From Amyelois transitella (lineage: Eukaryota > Arthropoda > Insecta > Lepidoptera > Pyralidae), in contig NC_083510.1 in assembly GCF_032362555.1 (NCBI RefSeq), forward strand, positions 6,661,501 to 6,725,500: a stretch of DNA of 64,000 nucleotides. Reading direction: 5' to 3'. The notes under the pieces were generated by a model. The model had not been told where the DNA came from, did no database searches, and saw only the letters and a program-made list of their open reading frames with translations. A program made the translations under genes and the position numbers. How positions within the stretch are numbered: the stretch's first letter is position 1; every line of letters starts with the position of its first letter. Of this stretch, positions 42,521-55,785 are shown one piece after another.

Positions 42521-45500
42521 ATGACTGAAGAGCGACTCGTCACCGAGGTGCCTAGCAGCCTGAAGCAACTGGCCCGACTCGTGGTACGAGGCTTCTATAC
42601 GATCGAAGATGCCCTCATTGTAGACATGCTGGTCAGAAACCCCTGTAAGTTCATCTTGTATGTGAAATATAAATAACTAGCTTTTGCCCGCGGCTTCGCC
42701 CGCGCAAATGTATTTATATTATAAGGATACGCCATAAAATTTCACCCATTTTTTTATCCCGTATCGTGCGGGGCTGTTTTATGTTTATATTTGGTTTAAA
42801 TTCATATGGCTTCTCCCGTCTTGTCCCGTCTCTTCTCGTTCTGTTCCGTCCCGTCCCAACCTGTTGTGTCCCGTCCTGCCCCGTCCAGGCCTATCCTGTC
42901 CCATCCCATCCTATTTAGTGCCATCCTGCTTTCCGCAACTGATACGTATTTTTTACTAACCAATATTTAAGACTTCTCGCACTTCGACACCTATCACTAT
43001 CAAAAATATCAAATCTAATCAACAAATCAAAAATTAACTGAAATAGAGAGTAAAATAAGTTAAATAAGTCAAGTTAAAAGTTAATGAATCAAACGAATAA
43101 TAATTTCAAATAAAATATTTTTAGTGTGTAATATGTAGTTTCGCGTATGTCCGCTAGGGGCGCTGCTAAAATTACACGATAAATTAAAATATTTTACGCT
43201 ACCTAGCTAAATGACGGTAACGAAACCATAGCGCGATCTATCTCAATGCCAACGCCATCTATCGAGCATCGAGACAACTCGTGATAGTTAATAGAAAATA
43301 AAATTCGGGTGTTTTATTTATGCATACCGATTACGCCGAGATTTGTGGACCGATTTACGTGATTCTTTTTTTGTTCGGTAGAGTATACTTTCAAGTTGGT
43401 CCCGTTGTTACCTAGTCAGGATCTGATGATGGTATTCCAGGGAAATCAAGGGTAAACCTCAAATTCACAGGCAATTACGTTTTTGACAATTTCATAGATC
43501 TGTTTAAGTATTTGCGTCTGATAGTCATCATCCCATGTGAATGAGCTGATGATGGAAGGTACAACTCCTCAACGGTTAGGAGTTGAAAGAAAATTCTTAC
43601 GAAGTTATACGTACATGTGAGGCTATTAGGTTGACCTGATAATAAAAAGTAAATCTCATTAACGTTAAGAATTTAGGTGAAAATGGATGCGGACAAATTT
43701 CGTAGCTGTTTGTATGGGTAGTGTTAACACAAAATAGGGATTTAAAGGCGTGATGTTATTAATGTTATGCATGTATGTACATAATTATGTATGTTATTAT
43801 GTATGTTAAAGAGACGACTGAAAGTTGTCATACAAAGTCTTTTTTTTTAAGGATGGGAAATCATCAAATGACCTCTCCCGCTCTGGGTGAACGGAAGGGA
43901 GTGTCAGACTTTTACTGACTAAAACCCACCTCGTTCCTTCAGTTGCCCTTTGCGTTCCGGGGCCACGGTATCTCGTTAGAACTTTCCCGCAGCCTCGGCT
44001 CAGTTTATCCCGTTTCCCCCCCTTGGGGGTTGACATTTCAAAAATCCCGTCTTAGTGCTCACTTATGTTACTAAAGGAACCTCTGTTCAAAATCTCAGAC
44101 TCCTATACCGAGCGGTTTCGGCTGTGCGTTAATAAATCAGTCACCCAATCGCACCCCCTAAATCACGATTGGAGGGTAGTTTGAAAAAACTTATAATGTC
44201 AAACATATTTACTTGCCTATGTACGTGTTCATGCCAAGTTTCAAGTTTATAAACCCAAGGAATAAGATTTTTCATAGAAACGTTTTTACCCCTTTTCCCC
44301 CCCTTGGGGGTTGAATTTCCAAAAATCCTTTCTTAGTGCTCCCCTACATATCCCAAGGAACCTACATTCCAAATTTCAGCTGTCTACGACCAGTAGTTTC
44401 GACTGTGCGTTGTCTGTCAGTCAGTCACTCAGTAACGGAAGAGTTTTATATATATAGATAAAGAACACCTTTCACCAGCGTAGATCTAAGAACGTCAGAA
44501 TTTTGGGAAATCCTCTCTTAGTGAACTCTTAGCCAACATTATGGAACCAACATGCCAAATTTTAAGTCTCTAGTCCAGTGACTTGGGCAATGCGATTAGA
44601 TACCTATATAATATACTGTCAGTCCTAATAATATCTTCTTACTTAATCTGTACATCATTACTAGATACATATTATAAAACGTCTGTCTATCTGTTCGCGA
44701 TAAATTCGAAAAGTGCTGGACGAAAGTTTTCAATAACAGTATAATATTGTATAATAACTGGTAATATATAACAATTTCAGTTCAAAAATTCAGAAAAAAA
44801 AAGTTTCCTCGAGACCTTCCCTCAAAAACGCTGTCAAATCAATGTATAGTGGGATTATACCTATTTAATAGATCTTCTAAACAGACCGCGATGGTATATG
44901 TCTATCTTCCAAGGATAACTAACTAACACACAATTAAATGATGGGATTTTTACGAACCTAATTTTAACAACAACAACAGTTTAGTCCTTTTTCAATTAAA
45001 TACGTTAATATAATAACCTATATATGAAATTTGCCTTTTACACTATATGAAATAAATTATAACTAATGAGCTACATATCGCAAATTAAAAATTATCCCGC
45101 ACCGCACCTTCCTGCCCTCTGCTGGACGCGCAACGCACGTAAGTAGTTGAATTGAGAGTAATTTTTTTTTTTTAGAAGGTAGATAAAGACTGATAAGAGT
45201 TATGCATGCGTTAAAGAAATTATCATGTTCTGTATACTAATTTTTTTTCGTAGGTTGCTTTTTATTTTGTATTTGGTAGATATGTAAATAATTAAATAGG
45301 TAGGTATGTCAGTCTCGATTCAATGTTTGAGCCACACAGCTGAACGTGGCCTTTCAGTCTTTCTTAGACTGTTGGTTCTGTCTACCCCGCAAGGAGAGAG
45401 TGTATGTCAGTAAAGTTATATTTACTTACATTTAGATTATTACCTACAATACCCAATGGCGGCGTAAACTGCTTGTTAAAGTTTTATTCCGGACAGGTGG

Positions 45501-48500
45501 TAACGCCCTATAAAACACTAATTTCAAAATAAATTTCAGACGATGTCACCTAGAAATACATAGGTACATATATTTCTTTTCTTTTTCCTAGGTATGAAAG
45601 AAGATGATATTTGCGAACTGCTGAAATTCGAAAGAAAAATGTTACGAGCCAGAATATCAACCCTAAAAAACGACAAATTCATCCAAGTGAGACTTAAAAT
45701 GGAGACAGGTCTGTAGCTTTTTGGTTTTTAATGATAAAAAAAACTGCGACAACCTAATATATTTATAATCTGAATGATTGATTCCAGGACCAGATGGTAA
45801 AGCCCAGAAAGTCAACTATTACTTTATAAACTACAAAACGTTTGTGAATGTGGTGAAATATAAACTGGACCTAATGCGCAAACGAATGGAGACAGAAGAA
45901 CGAGATGCCACCAGTCGCGCCAGTTTCAAATGCCCCGGCTGTGGAAAGACATTCACTGATCTTGAGGTATTTTAGTATGTATAATCGAAACCCCGATAGT
46001 TCTTTAAGAAATATATTTCATGTACTGACCTCTCTACAGATTTATTATAAGTACCTACTGACAATAATGAATCTTATGATTATTAATAATAAGTCATCCT
46101 GATGGCGATAGTGATGGTTAGGTTCTCGTCTCTGGAGAGGTGATCGAGGTGCGCCTATGACCGCACGTTTTTACACGAAGGGACACTCGTCTGACCTCCG
46201 CAACCTTTGCAGGGGAACCTAACCTATATAATACCTAACGCTTTAGACTGGTAGGTAACTTAGTTTTAAGTAAGTATTCAACTTCAACCAATGTTATGAA
46301 ACCAACAAATATGATTATTATTGACGTTCGAACTGCATGTTCTAATAATTAACAATAATTTTGAATTAAATTAGGTCCTGGTCTATCACATCCAATTTTA
46401 TGAATTTGAATCTTGGTTTTGCACGTTGTTTTCTCTCGCATGAGGTTTCATTACTCCTGCATCCTGATATGGTGCATATGATAAAAAGTGCCTTTGTTTT
46501 CTTTTCTTTACTATGGACTTATTTTAGGCAGATCAACTCTACGACATGATGACACAAGAGTTTCGATGTACATTTTGTAGCCAAGTTGTAGAGGAGGACC
46601 AATCGGCACTTCCGAAAAAGGACTGTAGGTTATTGATGGCAAAGTTCAACGAACAATTGGAGCCGCTATATATCCTGCTGCGGGAGGTGGAGGGAATCAA
46701 ACTGGCTCCTGAAATATTGGAGCCGGAGCCTGTAGACATCAACACTATTAGAGGGTAAGATGCACCTTCATGGTTACGCGCGCATACACACACAAACACG
46801 CACGCACGTAGGTACCTATGCACTCATATCTCCCCTCATCGTTAGTACACTTATACACAAACTCATTCATACTAACTATTAATAAGTATTATTTTTTCTA
46901 TGTTATTCCTTAAATTTGGTACTTATTTAATGAGATGGCTATTGATGAGCGTGTTCTACACTTAATAAAAGGTTACTTGTAGAACAAGTAAAATTGGACC
47001 AACATTGTTAAGGAAATAAACAAGATATTCTTTTTAGATTAGTACTAGGAGGACTTAGTTTGTTTTTTTTTTTTTTGGTCTTTATTGCACAATATACAAC
47101 TTCTATCGTTAAAAAGGCGGACTTTGCAACTTTGCAAACTTACTTAGTACCTAAGCGGCAATAAGCGCGGTTGTGGGAATACCTACTTCTACTGGATTCT
47201 TGTAGGTAGTAAGTAATGGGTTATAGCCACCTGTCACTATTTGAATCTCAATTCCATCCCTAGACCGTAAAGCTGAACGAAGGCCACGTTCAGCTCCACG
47301 TTCAGTCTTTACGGGACTGTCTCTGTCTACACCGTAAAGGATAATGGCGTAATTATATGTGGGTATGTATAATTGTATGGATACTACCCTACTCCTCTGG
47401 AATTAACTTCCTGGTAGAACCGCTTATACATATTTCCACTAAGTATACCAGCATACTTCTGCTTCATCTACATTCAAATCGTTTCGTGTAAGCTCTTCGG
47501 TTTATTATAAGGTACACTTCATCTGACCAAAACAGTTCTCAGTTTCTTCCTCAGTTTTGATAAACGGTACGTTCGTCTAGCACCCTTTCAACTTCACTCA
47601 AGTTGTGGTTTCTTCACAGATTAACATCAAAACAGCCTTTGGCGCGGCCGCCGGGCGAACAGTGGTCCGGCGAAGCGACCAGAAACCAGGGTCTCGCCGT
47701 CGAAGAGACGAGAGTGGATGTTACAATCGGCGAGTCTGACAACGCTAACGATGCTGCGGCGCAGCGCAAAGAGAGGCCCGTCTGGATGGTGGAGAGTACC
47801 ATTGTCAGCAATGATCAGGTATGAAAGCTTATCGGAATGAAATTTAGGATGGGACATACATAGGTACTACACCAATATTATGATGCGAAAGTCTATTCAC
47901 GCTGTCACGGCTAAACTAATGGACCGATTTTGATGAAAATTTGTGTGCATATAATAAATTATCCAGGTTCAAGCTACTTTTTGCTGTATATTCTTTCAGA
48001 AACGGGCCATATGGACGTTTGCGTGAGCAGAGTTGTGGTTAAAAGTTTAGTTTATAACACTAAAATAAGTATCAATCACAGACTTCACCTTTAGTTAAAC
48101 AGTAATTTCTTACTCATGATGTCGATTCAAAAAAGAATTTAGAGAACTAAATTTTACCTAATGTGATTTCCCATTAAGCCAAATAGTTGAACGTGGCCTA
48201 TCAGTCTTCAAGCCTGTTGGCTCTGTCTACCTCGCAAGGAATATAGATGTAAGATGTGTATGTATGTGATTTACCAAAGAAAAAAGTACTTACCTAGGTA
48301 CATTCAGCTTCTAACATGGCGCGACTAACTTTTTAAGGTATCTATGAACTTTTGTGAGAAACATATAAAACCTTTTTTTTTTTAATTTAAGGGTGACAGT
48401 GTCCATTCAACAGACGCCACGCTTGAGAAAGCAGCCAGCAACGCAAGCAATGCCAAAGCGGGCTCCGGGAAAGAAAAGAATGACGACATTATGTCTGTCC

Positions 48501-49957
48501 TACTGGCACACGAGAAGCAAAACACTGGTAAGCTACATGAGGTTCCACGTAATCTACCATACCTATTACAAACTACATCCTAACTAATATTATAAATGCG
48601 AAAGTATTTTTTTTTGTTTGTTTGTTTGTTGTCTCTTCGCGCGTTATCTACTGAACCAATCTTCTTGAAACAAAGTCGCTATTTTAGTCTGTTTGTCTGT
48701 ATGCTTTCATAAATCTTTAAAATTACGCAACGGATTTTTATGCGGTTTTTTGTAACAGGTAGAGTGATTCAAGAGGAAGGTTTTTGTGTATAATTTTTTC
48801 CGAATTTTGCACCCGTGCGAAGCCGGGGCGGGTCGCTAGTATATAATAATTAAGAGCCTAGATAACATAGCCCACATAAGGTACCTTTCATCTTGGTGAA
48901 AACTGTAGTTCCCATTCATCAAAAATTCCTCATGCGTCATTTTACAGCTAATTCCATTCAAAAATAGAACTGAACATATTGCAATTAAACATACAATCCT
49001 CAAATATAAAACTCTTAAGTAAAATAAGTTTTATATTTGACGATTGTGTGGCTTATTGTAATCAGTTAAGATCCAATCTTGAACGCACTTTTTTGCGGCG
49101 GGATTGTGACTCGCGAATCTATATATATACTACGTCGATTTATGACTACGATTTTCTAGTAAGTTTTCTATATTTATAGTTGTCCTTTAAAAGGCTAGGT
49201 ATATCTAAATCATAAGGCTACTAACATATTGACGTTTGTTTCAGGTAATGCTACAGCTAACGCTTTGAAGGGATTAGAACAAGACAGTTCGGATTCTAGT
49301 GACAATGAATCCAAAGACCCTTTCAAACTCAAAGACGAATTGGCCGCAGTCGGTATGTATCAGATAAGGCGCCTTGTGTACTTTAGCCTAAGTATATCTA
49401 GCCGTGCTCTTATTTTGTTAATTGTGATAAATATTTATTTATAGGTATCAATGTTCAGATGACATACAATTGCGAAATCTTTAAAAAATAATCTGTTCAG
49501 TTAATTCTCAAAAGGAAAAGGTCCAACCTATTGATAATCCCCTGACGTTTTTATTATTATAATCAACCCTCATTTCCTTAGGAATAGGCAGACATAATTT
49601 TTTCACTTGCCAGGATTCTTTAATACGAACTTATTTTCCTTTAGGTATGCACATTAAATCTTTTTTCATTCTAAAATAATTCTTACAATACGGTGGTACA
49701 TCGAGTTGTTTAAGAAAAATGTCATGTGCAATGATATTAAAACAAATTTTATAGAGTACCTATCTTCATTTGACATTACAGCTGAAATGGAAAGCGAAGA
49801 TTCAGACACAGACGACAACGCTCCGACAGTGCTGGTGAACGGCAAAGCTGTTCCGCTGACAAGCGTGGACGACGATCTCATCGCTCAGATGACCCCGACC
49901 GAGAAGGAAACTTACATCCAGGTGTACCAGGAGTACTACAGCCACATGTATGACTAG
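42521..49957 (+). CDS. TfIIEalpha: transcription initiation factor IIE subunit alpha
   Basis: Eight exons, 421 residues: 42521-42644, 45592-45708, 45788-45966, 46528-46754, 47620-47818, 48392-48527, 49245-49352 and 49782-49957. All junctions are GT-AG and phases agree. The N-terminal winged helix reads [41 protein letters not shown] zinc ribbon is split across exons 3 and 4: [10 protein letters not shown] and [10 protein letters not shown] (two CxxC pairs). A linker follows with [20 protein letters not shown], and the C-terminus is acidic (SEDSDTDDN) before the closing [15 protein letters not shown] alpha joins TFIIE beta, recruits and stimulates TFIIH at pol II promoters in the nucleus. Length fits the family (about 430). 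Intron 1 (2.9 kb) carries many repeats. Confidence 0.97.
42677..43300. repeat. repeat head and degenerate CCCGTC pyrimidine tract in TFIIE alpha intron 1
   Basis: It begins TTTTGCCCGCGGCTTCGCCC. Positions 42810-42930 are a run of diverged TCCCGTCC/TCCCATCC units on one strand. Confidence 0.6.
43840..44460 (+). repeat. interspersed repeat H with repeated CCCTTGGGGGTTGA units
   Basis: The segment CCCCCTTGGGGGTTGA...AAATCC...CTTAGTGCTC occurs at 44015 and 44297, and a diverged relative (GGAAATCCTCTCTTAGTGAA) near 44507. It ends with ATATATATAGAT. Confidence 0.65.
45310..45416 (+). repeat. SINE B, 3' fragment
   Basis: CACAGCTGAACGTGGCCTTT then GTCTACCCCGCAAGGAGAG, in TFIIE alpha intron 1. Confidence 0.65.
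46100..46305. repeat. interspersed repeat fragment related to 181-566
   Basis: Shares TAGTTTTAAGTAA and CAACCAATGTT with 181-228, and the GGGGAACCTAACC segment with the left-edge repeat. Intron 3 of TFIIE alpha. Confidence 0.45.
47200..47370 (+). repeat. SINE B, 3' part
   Basis: CACCTGTCACTATTTGAATC, with a local GGCCACGTTCAGC/CCACGTTCAG repetition, then TGTCTACACCGTAAAGGATA. Confidence 0.65.
48172..48270 (+). repeat. SINE B, 3' fragment
   Basis: AGTTGAACGTGGCCTATCAG and GTCTACCTCGCAAGGAATAT. Confidence 0.65.
48585..48842 (-). repeat. GCACGGGTGC-type interspersed repeat, reverse copy
   Basis: Reverse of 27970-28155 and longer, with head GCGACCCGCCCCGGCTTCGC at 48837. It lies in intron 6 of TFIIE alpha. 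Confidence 0.75.
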
Positions 49958-49995
49958 CCAACTAGCAAGTAAGATCAAAACGTAATTTTAAGAGG

Positions 49996-50001
49996 AATAA
50001 A
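49996..50001 (+). terminator. poly(A) signal of TFIIE alpha
   Basis: AATAAA 38 nt after the stop codon. Confidence 0.7.
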
Positions 50002-50040
50002 CAATCTGTTGAAAAATTGTTTTTCAGTTTTGTTCCCTCA

Positions 50041-50306
50041 TATTCATATTTTTAATTTGAAAGAGTAACTAACCCAGAAAACAAAATAGTTTTAAATTAT
50101 AAGCAGTTTTAGACTAATGCAGTTGTCATAATGATCGTCAAAACAGCCTCACATTATTGTTTGACATAGGTACTATTCATATTTTTAATTTGAAAGAGTA
50201 ACTAACCCAGAAAACAAAATAGTTTTAAATTATAAGCAGTTTTAGACTAATGCAGTTGTCATAATGATCGTCAAAACAGCCTCACATTATTGTTTGACAT
50301 AGGTAC
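50041..50306. repeat. perfect 133-bp tandem duplication
   Basis: 50041-50173 (TATTCATATTTTTAATTTGA onward to CATAGGTAC) is repeated without a visible change at 50174-50306. Confidence 0.95.
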
Positions 50307-51059
50307 CTATATTAAAAGTGATTGTAATTATTATTAATGCAATTAGTATTTAAAATACATACAAACTTGAGCTACTTATAAAAAGAAAAGAATTTCAAGG
50401 TTATTTCAGTAATAAGCAAAATTTTCTGCCGGTGTTTTATTAAATTCAGGTCAGCAAATAGGAAAAACAATATAGTAACAAAATATATTTTATTATGTCA
50501 TTAAAAAAACATTGGTAACTAACAAACACATTTCAGTACGAGCTAAGCAGATACGTAGCTCATAAAAAAAATATTACAAATATAACGTATGAAGTATATA
50601 TAAATATTTTAAAAAATGAAGCAATTGAAATGTCGACATAATAACAACATAACTACATATAGAACAAGGAACTAAACAAATTAAGAGAAAAGCTAATCAT
50701 TATATTACCTAATGATAATTTTTTCTAAGACTTTATAGCGAAAATTTGATTTGAATGAGAACGATTTAATTACACTAGTGAAATGATGTTGCCAAAAAAT
50801 TCTAAAGAAGACCAAGATAAAGATGAATTGAGAGATTCATCATATTTTACTCATAATCGCCTATGGTAGTGAGATAAAATAAGACTGCCTGTATTTTGAA
50901 CAAATTATGTGCAACACTTTTGTACAGTTTCTACATAAAGTATAAGTACATAATGGTGTGTTTTATTTACTCTACCATTATAAAAATAAATTAATTTGTC
51001 AAATTATTTAAAGGAATAATAAATAAAATACTGACTTCAGCTAGTTACATTATCATGAT
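50307..51059. other. intergenic, convergent gene ends
   Basis: AT-rich DNA between TFIIE alpha and the AFG1-like gene. Nothing else was seen apart from the AFG1L poly(A) signal at 50962-50967 (minus). Confidence 0.5.
50962..50967 (-). terminator. candidate poly(A) signal of the AFG1-like gene
   Basis: TTTATT on the plus strand, 93 nt beyond the stop codon on the minus strand. Confidence 0.55.
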
Positions 51060-53928
51060 CTAACCAAGATGTTTGCCCCACTTCTCCCAGTAGTCATCTG
51101 TCTGCATTTCCATAATTCTGGAAAGGCAACGGTCACAAGCAAACATTTCTTCTTCTCCCGTAAAAATAGCAGCTTTTGCGTCTTCCTGTAGATAAATGCA
51201 ATAACATAGTATCATTACATACCTTCATAAATTACGCCTTTCCAGGAGGGATAGGCAGTTATATATATCTGCATACCTCTTTGGCTTCATCCACATTAAT
51301 AACTCTCGTTATACAAGCTTTGGGTTACCTAACCTTTTGCCAGAACGATTATTATTTATTTAAAAGTATAAGAAACTGTCTGTGCCCGCGATTTCGTCCG
51401 CGTGGAATAATTATTATGGGGATGCCCATTGAAGCCCTCAAGGTTGAATAATTATCCTCGTTTTTTTTTTCACATTTTCCATTATTTCTTTGCTCCTTAT
51501 AGTTGCAGCGTGATGTTATATAGCCTAAAGCCTTACTTGAAAAATGGTATATTCGACGCAAAAAGAATTTTCAATTCGGACCAGTAGTTCCTGAGATTAG
51601 CGCGTTTAAACAAACAAACAAACTCTTCAGTTTTATATTAGTATAGATGTACCAAGCGATAGTATTAGACTCTGAAGTTATATTCGCATGGCGGTTGAAT
51701 TGTAAATTTGAATATAATAAATAAATAAAGAAATAAAAATAGAAAACGTCGTGATTTAGTGTTGAGTTGGTATTGTTTTGCTAAAATACAGTTCACTATA
51801 AAAAAGTAAATTTTATTGAAACTACAGTTACCTCAATATAATAATATATTATGTACCCTAGAACTGACTTTTATACAGGCTGATGAGTTAAGTTTTATCT
51901 TTTACCTATTTGAATAATCATAACTTACTGAATCTTTAGTTATTTTCAAATCATCCATCAAAGCCCGATCTGCATCTTCTACTTGCTTGTCATCAATTTT
52001 AAATAGTTGCTTGGGTTCACAATCTGCTGCAATGACTACCTAGAAAATAAGTGCACATAAACAGAATGCACTTTAACATTATTATAATTATTTATAGTGT
52101 ACTAATTTATTGCCCATTGTTTATGCTTACCCTTACTCTGTTGTCATATAATGTATCAATCATAGTAATGAAGCGCCTTAACTGAGACCTATGTCTTGTT
52201 ATAGATAGTTGACTAATATTCCGAATAAAAACAGTGTGGAACGTTTTAGAGATAATAAGATAATCACTAGCACCAAGAGGCTGAAAACGAAAATAAAATA
52301 TAAATAAAAATAAATTATATCATATGTGCATAAAAGTTACCATAAACACAACTTACACGATCACATAATTCATCAAATGTAGAATCTAATACTCTGCCAC
52401 AGGATTTGGCAAACTTGACATTTCTTCCTAAAATATTAATAACCCTAGGCCTGACTGTGTCATTTTCTTTTGAAATTAAAAATTTAAATAAATTATCTAC
52501 AGCATTATTCTCAGGTGTTAGCTCACTGTTTCTGAAAAAAAAATGGTTAAAATAAATTCTTTTTTTTTATATTGGGTATACCTAATAACTATTGACTAAA
52601 AGGTTTTAATATTTCATGGCACTGTGAAGAGTAATACTGATAAGGTGAAAGTATTAGCTGAAGAATGTTTTCTGTGAAATAGATGATAGGCCATAGACTT
52701 TGCTGGCTTCTTAACATGAGAATAAAGTTAAAAACCTCCAATGGGATCTTATAGAAGGACAAAAAATTTATATGTATAATACTCACAAAAAATATTTACT
52801 ATATTTGCTACCAGTGCCTCGTAATCTATAGTCAATGCCAGAATCTAGCTGAATGACACTACAGTGTGACTTCAAAACTGGTATGAATGGCAAGAAATTA
52901 GATCTTTGTAAACCATTCTTGTATAAGTCATCAGGCTTCCTATTACTTGTAGCTATCACAACACATCCATTGTCAAACAACTGAGTAAACAGACGCTTCA
53001 ATATCATCGCATCCCCAATATCAGTTACCTAAAATAATATGTCAGGTAAAAAAATACAATTAATATTATTGAATGTATAAATGATTTCAGTAGAAAAATT
53101 ATATGAAAGCAAAATTATGAAACTAAAGAAAGCATTTTTTGGCATATTTTTCTTTTTAACAAAATTTTTCTTTGTAAATAAATAAGGCTTTAAAGATGAT
53201 TGGTTAATAATGATTGTTCTCTAAAGTTCAATTCTATGTTAAATGGACTTACTTGAAATTCATCAAAACAAATAAGCCATGACTCTTGAGTTATATCAGC
53301 TGCCACTGGAGGGATGGGATCAAAAGGCTTTCCTTCATCTCTGAATGAACTAGCACCTTTTCCAGACTTAATCTTAAGTTCATGAATCCGGGCATGAATA
53401 TTCAACATGAATGAATTAAAATGAACCCTCAATTTTTCTTTTATCTGCAAATTCAATAGTTATTTAATATTTTGTCAAAATATGCAATTAATCGATATTG
53501 AAATTTTACAGATAATTTACCGGTAGTGATTCATAAAATAAATCCATTAACATAGTCTTTCCTCCTCCAACACTTCCAAAAATGTAAAGACCTTTAGGAG
53601 CTACTATCTTTAGAGGTTCACTCTTTCTAAAAAAACTAAAAAATGACTTTCCTGTGGGAGCCAGTACTTCAGGCCTCTGATAAGCTGTGACCTCTTCATA
53701 CACATCTTGCAGATGTCGCATCACTTTTTCTTGGTATTCATCTTTACTTAAAGTTCCATCTGAAACTTTTTGTGAGTAAACATGCCATGGTCCTCCATTG
53801 TGTAATGGTTTGTTATGAACTTGGGAAGAATATAATTTGATGCAGTTATAACCAAATATCCAGTTAGGATTATTTAACGAGGAGATACTAAATATTGTTT
53901 TCCGACTGATCATTTTGCTCTTTGTCAC
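51060..53928 (-). CDS. AFG1L: AFG1-like mitochondrial ATPase (AFG1L/LACE1)
   Basis: Seven minus-strand exons, 467 residues: 53928-53521, 53444-53253, 53028-52787, 52531-52357, 52280-52131, 52039-51929 and 51185-51060, all with GT-AG introns and consistent phases. The N-terminus is basic and Ser/Asn-rich, as expected for a mitochondrial presequence. Walker A is FGSVGGGKT (residues 117-125), Walker B is WLICFDEFQ (192-200), and [19 protein letters not shown] marks the sensor-1 region and following family motif. The tail carries [19 protein letters not shown] and an unusual [13 protein letters not shown] end. AFG1 ATPases help degrade or assemble nuclear-encoded respiratory subunits at the inner membrane. 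Length matches the family (about 480). Confidence 0.96.
51378..51649 (+). repeat. interspersed repeat A, copy 3 (in AFG1L intron 6)
   Basis: CCCGCGATTTCGTCCGCGTG head; AACTCTTCAGTTTTATATTA tail ending TAGTATAGAT. Confidence 0.75.
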
Positions 53929-54442
53929 CTGACTGTATCGTTCAAGGAAAATATCATTATATAACCTTCAAATTTATATCACGTCAGACCATCAGAGCAA
54001 TCATTTATCTTAATAACAGCCTTTTTTTGCTCACAAGAATGGTAATAATAATAATAAATAATTAGTTTTAATCATGTGTAAAATACAAATAAAATTAATT
54101 CTCAATACTGTACAGAGTATGCATTGTTGTAATTGTGATAGTGAGTGTCATTAAATGACATTGAGTGACAGGAAAGCATTTTCCTGCGTTCTTGCTACTC
54201 ATTCTCAATACATACGTACTAGCATTCAAGAGGTGTTTATTATATTAGGCAAAGAACATTTAATATTAGCGAGCGGAATTAAAATTACTACTATGATTTT
54301 TTATTAATGTATTCGTATATATTTAAATAACAGCTTCCATTAATTTCCCACCGCATCAAAATCGGTTCAGCAAAGCGAGATATAATCGTGGTCAAACTGA
54401 GAACGATTTCGCAACCAACGCTGGACGAAATTCTTACATATA
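53929..54442. other. 5' flank of AFG1L, no other gene
   Basis: Unique-looking AT-rich sequence; it contains a GAGTGTCATTAAATGACATTGAGTGACA hairpin-like region near 54142-54172 (described, not full-length symmetrical). Confidence 0.4.
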
Positions 54443-54620
54443 TATGGTGACGTCCATGTCCCTTGCGGGGTAGACAGATCAAAGTAGAGAGAGGGGTAGA
54501 GATTCAAATAGTGATGGGTTGCCAACCCATCGCCTAAAAAAGAATCCCAAGTTTGTAAGCCTATCCCTTAGTCGCCTTTTACGACATCATTGTATTGGTG
54601 CCGGGAACCACACGGCACTT
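54443..54620 (-). repeat. SINE B copy, internally deleted
   Basis: CATGTCCCTTGCGGGGTAGA at the left and GCCGGGAACCACACGGCA at the right. Confidence 0.8.
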
Positions 54621-55284
54621 TATTAAATGTGAAAAGCTAAGCAAAGCAAAGCTTACATCATTCGTAACGTATTCTTAAAATAAGTCTAATTATATTGTAT
54701 TTCTTTAAAATTATAAACTTACCGCTACAATCGTAAAACAATATTTTTTTTTTAATTATAATTTATATTTAATTAAATATTAAAGTTAGCAATTTACTTT
54801 AACTATGGGTCAAAGACTAAATACGTAGGCGTGTAATACCTACCTATTATAAAAATATCATAGTATTAAAAAATATGAGCGGTCCCGGTAATTATCCCAA
54901 CTAATAGGTATTATAAATACAAAAGTAAGTTTATTTGTTAACTCTTCAAGGATTATCTTCTGTATTACTTAATCTTCTCGAAATATCAAGTATATAGGTA
55001 TAATTAGGAGTCTGGTGATGGACATAGACGGGTACCTTTTATCTCGGTCAAAACTATAGGTAGTTCCCGTGGGATTTGAAATAAACCTGTATACTTACTT
55101 TTCTAAGCGGCGCTAATTTTGTCGCTTTTTGTAGGTTGCGTTTAATTCTTTGCTTTTTATAGATAGCGCTAAATTCACACAGGTGAAGCTGCGAGTGAAA
55201 GCTAGTAATATATAATTTAATAATATTATAAATGCAAAAGTTTGTAAGGATTAGTTCGAATTAGGAAGTTCATTATTTTGAATA
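54621..55284. other. no gene seen
   Basis: AT-rich, with degraded repeat tails (for example AATACAAAAGTAAGTTTATT near 54917 and GCGAGTGAAAGCTAGTAATA near 55191). Confidence 0.45.
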
Positions 55285-55500
55285 CTAGGTAACCGATGCT
55301 CTTACGGTGAGGTAAAACATCGTGAGGAAACCTACATATTCCGGCAACTGTATGTATAATAACTATGATCGACCGAATATGGTTCAGGTTTACCTACAAA
55401 GGTTACGAAGGTCAGGTCGCGTAAAAACCTAACTCACCCAACCCAAGATCCATGGTCAAAGGCATACCCCGGGCTCCTCTCCAGAGTGGTGAGGATATAA
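55285..55500 (-). repeat. interspersed repeat fragment, reverse relative of 362-566
   Basis: TAACCGATGCTCTTACGG at the left; GGGCTCCTCTCCAGAGTGGT at the right. Confidence 0.55.
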
Positions 55501-55785
55501 TTAGGACTAAAGCCAAGCGCAAGAAGAAGAAGAAAGTTTATAAGGAGTGTGGATGTATGTTTGTTACTCAATCAATATATAATACAAAATCTACTGGGCG
55601 TTTTTGACGAAATTTGGTACTTGGAATAACATATAGGATATACTATTTATCCCGATATTCCCACGGGAGCGAAGACCCGGGGCGCAGCTAGTTCTAAATA
55701 ATTTTAAATTTTTAAAATGGACTTTTTCTTTTTATTTTCTATGAATGTAAAACATTAATGCTAAGCATATTATGGCGTCAAAATC

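Noticed and set aside
43806..44036. Minus-strand 76-codon frame rich in Gly/Lys/Arg
   Set aside because: It lies inside a dispersed repeat in an intron and has no splice context.
46539..46823. Minus-strand 94-codon frame
   Set aside because: Shadow of TFIIE alpha exon 4.
49666..49881. Minus-strand 71-codon frame
   Set aside because: Shadow of the last TFIIE alpha exon.
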